A program made the translations under genes and the position numbers. Below, piece by piece: positions 36,561 through 43,109 of a stretch of 64,000 nucleotides of DNA. Location of the stretch: assembly GCA_046297695.1 (NCBI GenBank), contig JBKBHF010000004.1:1-64000 (forward strand), in the 5' to 3' direction. The DNA is from Permianibacter sp046297695 (GTDB taxonomy: Bacteria; Pseudomonadota; Gammaproteobacteria; Enterobacterales; Permianibacteraceae). Positions within the stretch are counted from its first letter, which is position 1; every line of letters starts with the position of its first letter. The notes under the pieces are model-generated. The model did no database searches and had not been told where the DNA came from. It saw only the letters and a program-made list of their open reading frames with translations.

Positions 36561-36717
36561 TTCAGGCAGATGGCCGCGAGTCCCGGCATAGCGGTCATTT
36601 GCTCTGGCACATCGTCATCGTGTGTCAGGCATGGATGCCATGCCGGGTAATGCCCGCCGGCGCTGACCGCGAAAGGCATCGCGGAAAGCCGGCACCACCA
36701 ATCAACAGGAGACAACG

Positions 36718-37158
36718 ATGGAAATTCCTTCCAACCGATTTGATGCAACCGACCCGTTTGCGCAGGCCAAGCTGCAGATGCGGCAGGCGGAAACGGTGCT
36801 GCGGCAAATGCCGCCCGCGCAACGACAACAACTATTGGCCGAGATACTGCCACCCATGCCAATGCACCGGCCTTCGCCCGCCATTGAGCCTGCCGTGACG
36901 ATGGTGACCGTCAAGGTCGAGGAATGGGATGGCGGGCCAGTTGCACGCCCCGCCGCCCCTGTGATGATTCGCCGACCACAACGCATCGTCGGCCACATCC
37001 CGTGGCAGTGGCGGTGGATCGTCGCGGGCATCCGCCTGACCCGGATCGCGCGCAAGTCGGCCAAGCAGCAAATGAAGCAGTTCAACAAGCTGCAGCGCCA
37101 GATGATTCGACGGGTCCTTCCTCGCCACAAGGCCATGCGGGGGGCGCGAGCCCGCTGA
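36718..37158 (+). CDS. Small basic hypothetical element protein
   Basis: A 146-residue protein with an acidic N-terminal part (MEIPSNRFDATDPFAQAK) and a very basic C-terminal third (RIARKSAKQQMKQFNKLQRQ, then RHKAMRGARAR). The basic tail would suit nucleic-acid binding. Starts after AGGAGACAACG. Unknown function. Confidence 0.6.
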   Translation: MEIPSNRFDATDPFAQAKLQMRQAETVLRQMPPAQRQQLLAEILPPMPMHRPSPAIEPAVTMVTVKVEEWDGGPVARPAAPVMIRRPQRIVGHIPWQWRWIVAGIRLTRIARKSAKQQMKQFNKLQRQMIRRVLPRHKAMRGARAR

Positions 37159-37185
37159 CCCGCTACCGACAGACCGCGAAATGAG

Positions 37186-37245
37186 GTTACCAGGGTTACC
37201 AGTTACCACCCCGGTTACCACCCCCGGCGATGTCCGGGGTTACCA
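37186..37245. repeat. Five GTTACCA repeats (iteron-like cluster)
   Basis: GTTACCA at 37186, 37195, 37202, 37214 and 37239, all in the same orientation, with a small GC-rich hairpin between the last two. It sits just before the ribosome site of the broken gene at 37262. Iterons of this kind bind replication or partition proteins, or a repressor. Confidence 0.65.
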
Positions 37246-37261
37246 CCATCAAGGAGATTAA

Positions 37262-37692
37262 ATGAACACCACGACGATCAACAGCAGCAACGCAATCGCC
37301 ATCCAGCCCCTGTCCCACTACGACGCGGCAGTCCACGAGCGCGTGCAGCAGTGGCCGCCAGCGGGCAGTTGCTGGCCTGGATTCCCATCCTCAGTCAGGA
37401 GAACTTCCCCGACACACCGCCGGAAATCTTGCGGTTTGCCGATCAGTATCAGGAGGCGATGCGCTGGCCCATCCACCGTCCGGAGGACTTGCTGGGATTG
37501 CCCGACGGCATCACCGGCTGGCTGCTGCCTGCCGACGCCGATGATACCGACGTGGCCTGCGGCGTATGGAACGGTGAGGTCTACATCCTCGGCGTAAAGG
37601 ACAAGCGCACCGGCAGGAAGCAAACCTTGCTTGGCGAGCGCTTCGATGTGGCGACTGGGCAAGCCGATGACCATGAACAGAGCGCGGTTTGA
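37262..37692 (+). pseudogene. Element gene with an apparent frameshift
   Basis: The strong ribosome site AAGGAGATTAA and ATG at 37262 open a frame (MNTTTINSSNAIAIQPLSHY, then DAAVHERVQQ) that continues as poor protein. About 37350 the good sequence jumps by one frame to AASGQLLAWIPILSQENFPD and reaches a stop at 37692. So either a single-base indel broke the gene, the read has an error, or the second part starts on its own GTG at 37351. The C-terminal part has TGWLLPADADDTDVACGVWN. Function unknown. Confidence 0.6.
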
Positions 37693-37750
37693 CTTGGCTT
37701 CTGCCCGGGAAGAAGCGTTCATACAAACCCCTTATGACATGGAGTTTGCA

Positions 37751-38197
37751 ATGACCCGATCAACATCTGTCGCCGCCCAGTTGGCGGCGCTGCCCACGAT
37801 GCCGATGAAGGACTTGTGGGCGCTGTGGGATGCCCACTTCCCACGCCGGCCCGGCACATGGAACCGCGACTACGTTTCCTCCCGTGTTGCCTACAAGATT
37901 CAGGAGGTTGCCCACGGTGGTGTCGATCCCGACATCCGGCGGCGGTTGCTTCGCCTCGGTGAATCGCGGTCGGCGTTCGGCACGCGCCGGTCGGAAGTGC
38001 ATCTGATGCCAGGCACGGTGCTGCTGCGCGAATACGAATCCAATGAGTACCGCGTCACGGTCACGCCGGAGGGTTTCTACGATCTCAATGGCAAGGTGTT
38101 CAAGAGCCTGTCGGCCGTCGCCCGCCATATCACCGGCGTCAATTGGTCGGGGCCGGCGTTCTTCGGCGTGAAACAGAACCCGGGCAGCAAGAAATGA
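37751..38197 (+). CDS. DUF2924 protein
   Basis: A 148-residue protein of the DUF2924 family, typically encoded just before large serine recombinases in proteobacterial elements. Recognised by PMKDLWALWDAHFPRRPGTW and LRLGESRSAFGTRRS. The start at 37751 has GGAG six bases before it. It overlaps the recombinase start by four bases (ATGA at 38194-38197), so the two are translated together. A helper or accessory role in recombination is inferred. Confidence 0.88.
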   Translation: MTRSTSVAAQLAALPTMPMKDLWALWDAHFPRRPGTWNRDYVSSRVAYKIQEVAHGGVDPDIRRRLLRLGESRSAFGTRRSEVHLMPGTVLLREYESNEYRVTVTPEGFYDLNGKVFKSLSAVARHITGVNWSGPAFFGVKQNPGSKK

Positions 38198-39573
38198 AGG
38201 CGCCGATGGTTCGCAAACGCTGTGCGGTGTATTGCCGCGTATCCACCGACGAGCGCCTCGACCAGTCGTTCAATTCCATCGATGCCCAACGGGAGGCCGG
38301 GCAGGCGTTCATCGCCAGCCAGCGAACGGAAGGCTGGATTCCGGTGGTCGATGACTACGACGATGGCGGCTTCTCCGGCGGCAATATGGATCGGCCTGCG
38401 CTGAAACGCCTGCTCGCCGACATCGATGCCGGGAAAGTCGACATCGTGGTGGTGTACAAAATCGACCGACTGACCCGCAACCTTGCCGACTTCGCCAAGA
38501 TGGTGGAGGTATTCGATCAGCGCGGTGTCAGTTTCAGCGCCGTCACGCAGCAGATCAACTCGGCGACCTCGATGGGCCGGTTGATGCTGAACATCCTGCT
38601 CTCGTTTGCGCAGTTCGAACGGGAAGTGACCGGCGAGCGCATCCGCGACAAAATCGCTGCATCGAAGGCCAAGGGGATGTGGATGGGGGGTACGCCACCG
38701 CTCGGGTACGACGTCAGCCATCGACAGTTGGTGATCAACGAGGCCGAGGCCGAGGCCAAGATTGTGCGTGACATCTGGCGGCGATTCATTGAACTGAAAT
38801 CCACCACCGAACTGGCCCGCGAGTTGAATCGCCAGGGCATCACCACGAAGGCATGGACGACGCAGGATGGCGTCTTCCGCCCCGGTCGCCCGATCACCAA
38901 GCAAAACCTCTACAAGATGCTGAGGAATCCGCTTTACATCGGCGTGATCCGCCACAAAGGTAAAGATCACCCCGGCGAGCACGCACCAATTCTGGATCAG
39001 GCATTGTGGGATCAGGCGCAAGCCATTCTGGCCGAGGATGCGCACTTGCGCGCATCGCAGACCATGACTCGCCACGACCATGAACCCATCCTGCGCGGCC
39101 TGCTGTTCGCGCCAGACGGTGACAGGATGCTGCCGACGGCCACCAGTAAGAAGTCGGGCAAGCGCTATCGCTACTACCTGCCGTACTCGGACAAGAAATT
39201 CGGGCGAGGCACCCACCCCTTCGGCATTGTGCCGGCCGAGCAGATCGAGGCGCTGGTACTGGAGCAGATCAAGTCAGCATTGCAGGCGCCGGAAATGATC
39301 CAGGCGGTGTGGGATGAGGTACAGAAACTGGACGCCACGGTGCCGGAGCCCGCTGTAGTGCTGGCAATGCGTAATCTGTCGGTGGTCTGGAACGAGATGT
39401 TCCCGGCGGAACGCTGCCGATTGGTAAGGCTTCTGATTTCCCGCATCCAACTCAAGGACGAGGGCATCGACATCGAATGGCATCCGGCAGGGTGGTCGGT
39501 GCTGATGGCGGAACTGGCCCCGAACAGCATCGGGGCGGAATTGCGGGAACTTGAGATGGAGGAAATGGCGTGA
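38194..39573 (+). CDS. Large serine recombinase (site-specific integrase)
   Basis: A 459-residue resolvase/invertase-family integrase. The catalytic serine is in CAVYCRVSTDERLDQ; the conserved SIDAQREAGQAFI, YDDGGFSGGNMDRPALKRLL and VVVYKIDRLTRNLADF follow, then a recombinase domain (GGTPPLGYDV) and a C-terminal part with a coiled coil. The zinc-ribbon residues common in longer members are not clear. Start at 38194 is fixed by overlap with DUF2924. It should integrate and, with help from the AlpA-like protein, excise the island. Confidence 0.95.
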   Translation: MKAPMVRKRCAVYCRVSTDERLDQSFNSIDAQREAGQAFIASQRTEGWIPVVDDYDDGGFSGGNMDRPALKRLLADIDAGKVDIVVVYKIDRLTRNLADFAKMVEVFDQRGVSFSAVTQQINSATSMGRLMLNILLSFAQFEREVTGERIRDKIAASKAKGMWMGGTPPLGYDVSHRQLVINEAEAEAKIVRDIWRRFIELKSTTELARELNRQGITTKAWTTQDGVFRPGRPITKQNLYKMLRNPLYIGVIRHKGKDHPGEHAPILDQALWDQAQAILAEDAHLRASQTMTRHDHEPILRGLLFAPDGDRMLPTATSKKSGKRYRYYLPYSDKKFGRGTHPFGIVPAEQIEALVLEQIKSALQAPEMIQAVWDEVQKLDATVPEPAVVLAMRNLSVVWNEMFPAERCRLVRLLISRIQLKDEGIDIEWHPAGWSVLMAELAPNSIGAELRELEMEEMA

Positions 39574-40031
39574 GAGGACTGGAGCAGATTGGACGGGCGC
39601 AATCACAAACCGAGAAACTGGATCAGGGCATCAAGCTGACGACGTTCATCCCGGTGCGCTTCGTCAGGCACAAGGCGCGCAAGGTGGTGGTCGAGCCGAC
39701 AACGCCCGGGCGGATGGCGTCACCGCTGAACCCCGGTCGGCCGACGTCCGTCGATGAAAATCTGATGGCAGCGCTGGCACGGGCGTTCTTCTGGCAGGAG
39801 TTGCTCGACTCCGGCCGGGTGAAGAATATGACCGAACTCGCCAAGGCTGAGAAGATGGGCCTGGCGCGGATGCAGAAGATGCTCAAGTTGGCCCGGCTGG
39901 CTCCCGACATCGTCGAGGACATTGCGCGTGGCCGGCAGCCGGTCGGACTGTCGCTGCTGTTCTTTGTCGAGAACCCGTTGCCGGATGACTGGAACGAGCA
40001 GCGGGACGTGATCGGCGGGTTGGCCAGTTGA
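39570..40031 (+). CDS. Small HTH/ParB-like protein coupled to the recombinase
   Basis: A 153-residue protein that starts on GTG at 39570, overlapping the recombinase stop (GTGA). The region MTELAKAEKMGLARMQKMLKLARLAPDIVED looks like the HTH of KorB/ParB-type proteins (compare GxSxxxVxxxLKLAxLxPxI). Such genes follow serine recombinases in similar elements. It is the last gene of the mobility module. It may act as a regulator or directionality factor. Confidence 0.78.
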   Translation: MRGLEQIGRAQSQTEKLDQGIKLTTFIPVRFVRHKARKVVVEPTTPGRMASPLNPGRPTSVDENLMAALARAFFWQELLDSGRVKNMTELAKAEKMGLARMQKMLKLARLAPDIVEDIARGRQPVGLSLLFFVENPLPDDWNEQRDVIGGLAS

Positions 40032-40288
40032 CCGTGAGAACACGTTCGAAACCCCGCCGCTATGCGTTATGGGGTGCAAACCACCGCCCGGAAACCCGCA
40101 TAATTACGAGGGGTAGTGCCTCGACCGGGCTAGACAAAAACAGAGAAAAGAGAGGAATTCGGGTGGTTGGCAGGGCGAAATAAGGGGCTGCCGGCGATCA
40201 TCGAAATTCGCACCGCCCGCGAAACCCCGCCCGTACTGGCCCTTCGCGGGCGAGAAAAAGGCCAGAGCAAAGTCTGGCCTTCTGGAAA
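40032..40288. other. Right end of island, non-coding
   Basis: No gene seen. Contains a perfect 10-base inverted repeat CGCCCGCGAA (40214-40223) / TTCGCGGGCG (40243-40252) and the terminator at 40255-40281. Confidence 0.65.
40255..40281. terminator. Terminator hairpin beside the right repeat
   Basis: AAAAAGGCCAGA-GCAAAG-TCTGGCCTT; on the minus strand it ends in TTTTT. Placed relative to the direct repeat just like the left-end terminator. Confidence 0.75.
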
Positions 40289-40356
40289 TGGTGGCGGGTA
40301 GTTTACTACCGAACAACTTGCTATTGGGACCAATGAGTACTTCAGCGGTTATCTGC
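40289..40356. repeat. Right direct repeat of the island (candidate attR region)
   Basis: Same orientation as 19548-19615; first 18 bases identical, then GAACAACT, CTATTGGG and CCAATGAG blocks shared. Confidence 0.7.
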
Positions 40357-40369
40357 GGCCTCTCGGCCG

Positions 40370-40705
40370 TCACCCCCCAAGCAGGCGGCGCGCCAGGAGC
40401 GACTGCATATCCCGTCGACCGTCAGCGATGACATAGATGTAGACCCTCTGCGCCACGACACGGTAGATCACTCGATAGGGCTTGAAAGCGGTCTGCCGAT
40501 AATCCCGTATGCCAACGGCCAGCAGTTCCTTCGGATAGGCACCGCGTTCAGGAACAGTTGACAGGCTCTCGACGACTTCCTGTAAACGATCCAGCACATG
40601 GTCGGCATTGGCCTTGCTATCACATTCCACGATGTAGTCGTAGATCGACACCAGGTCCTGCTCAGCCCCTTCGGTCAGCAAGACCTCGTATTTGCGCCCG
40701 GCCAT
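40370..40705 (-). CDS. RelE/ParE-family toxin
   Basis: A 111-residue toxin of the RelE/ParE superfamily (LLTEGAEQDLVSIYDYIVE, YRQTAFKPYRVIYRVVAQRV, IADGRRDMQSLLARRL). ParE types poison gyrase and RelE types cut mRNA; the Asp-Gly-Arg-Arg-Asp tail is closer to the ParE side. It shares a base with the antitoxin stop codon (40705), so the two are translationally coupled. It lies 13 bases outside the right direct repeat. Confidence 0.9.
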   Translation of the reverse strand: MAGRKYEVLLTEGAEQDLVSIYDYIVECDSKANADHVLDRLQEVVESLSTVPERGAYPKELLAVGIRDYRQTAFKPYRVIYRVVAQRVYIYVIADGRRDMQSLLARRLLGG

Positions 40706-40980
40706 TACCCGGCTGCCTGTTTGGCCCGCAATCTTGCGACAACTTTAGCCACGGGCTTGACTTTGCCCGCTTCGATTTCCGCATTACCGAGCGCGAGAAT
40801 TTTCAGCAGCGCCAGCGTTTCCTGCGTTTCCTCGAAGGAAGCGACGTCCTGAATGACCGCCTTGGCTTCCCCGTTCTGGGTGATGACCAGCGGCTCCCGC
40901 CCCTCGGTCAATCGAGCCAAGACTTCGGCGGCGTTCGCCTTGAGGTAACTGATGGGTTTGACTTGTGATGAGTAGCGCAT
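40705..40980 (-). CDS. Phd/YefM-family antitoxin
   Basis: A 91-residue antitoxin. The N-terminal DNA-binding part has VKPISYLKANAAEVLARL and LVITQNGEAKAVIQDVASFE, the Phd/YefM signature; the basic C-terminus would bind the toxin. Encoded just before the toxin, as usual. The pair likely represses its own promoter upstream of 40980. Confidence 0.92.
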   Translation of the reverse strand: MRYSSQVKPISYLKANAAEVLARLTEGREPLVITQNGEAKAVIQDVASFEETQETLALLKILALGNAEIEAGKVKPVAKVVARLRAKQAAG

Positions 40981-41146
40981 GACCTGACGCCTTGATCCAG
41001 CAAGGACTCAATATAGTCTTTATTCAGTCTTCCCACAACAATCGACCGATCCGCGCCCGCACCCAGCCGAAGTCCGGATATTCCTGCTCCGGCCGGCACG
41101 TTCCACGCGCGAGATGACAATCAGGGTGGGTGGTTCCGGCCAAAAG

Positions 41147-41170
41147 AAAAGCCCCGTAGAGTCGGGGCTT
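41147..41170 (-). terminator. Terminator of the tRNA-Ala gene
   Basis: On the minus strand AAGCCCCGAC-TCTA-CGGGGCTTTTCTTTT, nine bases after the CCA end. Confidence 0.88.
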
Positions 41171-41179
41171 GAGGGAATT

Positions 41180-41255
<76 letters not shown>

Positions 41256-41308
41256 ATTCGTTTGCTGCCCCGATCCCACCGCCGCGCGGCGGAGCGTAGC
41301 AGGCGCGC

Positions 41309-41337
41309 ATTCTAACGGCTGACACCGGCAACGGGAA
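41309..41337 (-). promoter_or_regulatory. Likely tRNA-Ala promoter
   Basis: TAGAAT at 41314-41309 on the minus strand, followed by the GC-rich GCGCGCC discriminator typical of stable-RNA promoters. The -35 (TTCCCG) at 17-base spacing is weak. Confidence 0.5.
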
Positions 41338-41364
41338 GGCCGGCCACGCGCATTGCGCTCGCGC

Positions 41365-41958
41365 TTACTGCGGCGCGGTCGCGACCAGGCTCGGCCGTTG
41401 CAGCCAGGGCTGGTACCAGCTCGCCAGCCGATCGTAGGTGGTCTGCCAATCGAGTTCCGGATGGCGGAAATCGAGATAGGCCAACATGCAGGTCAGGTGC
41501 AATGGCAGCAGGCCATCGCCCGGCAGCTGGTTCAGATCCGCTTCCAGTGTGGCGAGGCTGCGCCGCAGCGCCACCCGCTGCCGTTCCTGCCAGAAGCTCG
41601 ATTGCTGCGGTTCCGGTTTGGTCTTTTCGATGCGCAGCGCCACCGCGACATCGAGCATGCCCTGCGACAGCGCCTGCCATTTGCGCACCTGCCAGCTGTT
41701 GCGGTGGTGGCTGTACAGATCCGGGCCACTGCCCTGGTCGTTGAAATAGGCGCAGATCACCGTGCTGTCATAGAGGGTTTCGCCGTTATCGAGCAGCAGA
41801 CAGGGGATTTTGCCGAGCGGGTTGCTGACGATGAGCTCGGCCGGATTCTGCAACGGGTCGACCAGCACTTCTTCGACCTGCGCCGCCAGCTGTTTTTCCA
41901 GCCGCAGCACTCTGCAGCAGCGGGCATACGGGGAGGCGTGGGAGTAATAGAGTTTCAT
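41365..41958 (-). CDS. Glutathione S-transferase family protein
   Basis: A 197-residue GST. The N-terminal thioredoxin-like domain has MKLYYSHASPYARCCRVLRL with Ser in the catalytic position, then NPLGKIPCLLLDNGETLYDS, where Ile-Pro and Asp-Ser bind glutathione. An all-helix C-terminal domain follows. Substrate is unknown. The ATG at 41958 matches the usual GST start. Monocistronic. Confidence 0.93.
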   Translation of the reverse strand: MKLYYSHASPYARCCRVLRLEKQLAAQVEEVLVDPLQNPAELIVSNPLGKIPCLLLDNGETLYDSTVICAYFNDQGSGPDLYSHHRNSWQVRKWQALSQGMLDVAVALRIEKTKPEPQQSSFWQERQRVALRRSLATLEADLNQLPGDGLLPLHLTCMLAYLDFRHPELDWQTTYDRLASWYQPWLQRPSLVATAPQ

Positions 41959-42050
41959 GGCAGCCGATTCCGGAGCGGAACGCGAGCGCACAGGCTAGCA
42001 GGCTCGGCCGGCCGCCGTCATCGTCAGTTGGAACGAATGTGCCTTTCCAG

Positions 42051-42908
42051 TCAGACGACCACCGCCGCCCCGGGCGCGATGATGTTGAGTACCTGCAGCG
42101 CACTGTCGCGGGCGACCGTGAGCGCGTCGCGCAGCAGCACCGGATCAGCGCTGGCGAGCTGGCTGCGGTCCAGCCGCAGCCGCTCCAGGAACGGACTGGA
42201 GCTGTCCGGGGCAAAACCGTTCTGCAGATGCAGCGCGCCATGAATGCCGACATGGATCAGCGCCGCCGCCACCCGCTCGCCGCCGGCCTGCTCGGGCTCG
42301 TGTTGGTAGCGGACCACTTCGGTCAGGCTGACCGGCAATTGCCAGAGCGTCATCAGGGCATGGCCGAGGTCGGCGATCCGAAAGCCAAAGCCGGCCTGCT
42401 CCAGATCCGGACGCGGCAGGCCTTCGGTTTGCTGCAGCAAGGTCACGCATTCGTCCGGCGCCTGTTCCAGCAGCACCAGCAGGCCGATGTTGTGCAGCAG
42501 GCCGGCGGCGAACAGCCGCTCGCCTTGCCGGAACCCGCTGCGCCGGCCGAGCGCACGCGCCACCAGCCCGGTGTAGACGCTGTGCTCCCAGAACTTGTCC
42601 ATGTCGATCAGCTCGCGCGGAACATTGCGGAAGGTGGCAACCGCCGAGGTCGCCAGCGCGAGGTTGTACAGCTCGTTGGTGCCGATCAGGCGGACCGCCC
42701 GCGACACCGACTCGATCTGGGCCGGAAAGTTGTAGAACGAGCTGTTGGCCAGCCGCAGCAGGCGCGCGGTCAGCGCCGGGTCGAGCGCGATCAGATCGGC
42801 GATTTCGAGCACGCTGGCCTGGCGCGCAATCAGCTCCTGCAGGCGCAGACAGATATCCGGCAAGCTATACAGCCGACCGGCATTGCGGACCAGTTCGTTA
42901 AGGTTCAT
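42051..42908 (-). CDS. HDOD-domain signalling protein
   Basis: A 285-residue protein made of one HDOD domain, an HD-like domain that lost most metal ligands. Recognised by the LYSLPDICLRLQELIA start and LTARLLRLANSSFYNFP, SRAVRLIGTNELYNLALA. The HD-like motif region has LFAAGLLHNIGLLVLL, with His-Asn in place of His-Asp, which argues against catalytic activity. HDOD proteins often work with chemotaxis or second-messenger signalling. The start is the ATG at 42908. Confidence 0.92.
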   Translation of the reverse strand: MNLNELVRNAGRLYSLPDICLRLQELIARQASVLEIADLIALDPALTARLLRLANSSFYNFPAQIESVSRAVRLIGTNELYNLALATSAVATFRNVPRELIDMDKFWEHSVYTGLVARALGRRSGFRQGERLFAAGLLHNIGLLVLLEQAPDECVTLLQQTEGLPRPDLEQAGFGFRIADLGHALMTLWQLPVSLTEVVRYQHEPEQAGGERVAAALIHVGIHGALHLQNGFAPDSSSPFLERLRLDRSQLASADPVLLRDALTVARDSALQVLNIIAPGAAVVV

Positions 42909-43109
42909 CCCACACCCGGCATCGAAGTTCCTGCCTAGAGAATAGGCGCTGATCGTGAACCCGACAGCCCCGACCTGCGCCAAATTGCCGAGCTGTGCGC
43001 CAGTACGCAATGGCCAAATTCGTAAGCAAATACCAATAGCGGCACGAATCCGCTTGGGTCACCGCTGGCGCTGGCCTAGGATCAGGCGCTCACTTCAGGA
43101 TGCCGTGCC

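Larger units (their letters stand above)
19548..40356. mobile_element. 20.8-kb integrative island with serine recombinase and six-gene cargo
   Basis: Bounded by imperfect 68-base direct repeats and containing a large serine recombinase, an AlpA-like protein and a helicase-like ATPase on the plus strand, and a six-gene nuclease/helicase operon on the minus strand. Flanking genes on both sides are ordinary chromosomal genes. No conjugation genes are seen, so it is likely mobilisable by recombinase only or with a helper. The exact crossover bases cannot be fixed without an empty-site sequence. Confidence 0.75.

Noticed and set aside
40289..40356. Right direct repeat as part of a true tRNA gene
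   Set aside because: It ends in CCA on the minus strand but no D, anticodon or T arm can be folded to a normal cloverleaf.
40104..40373. Short frame with LIGPNSKLF...KLPAT at the island's right end, and a related one near 19411-19701
   Set aside because: They span the direct repeats and shared bases explain the shared peptide; no ribosome site or family. Kept only as evidence for the repeats.
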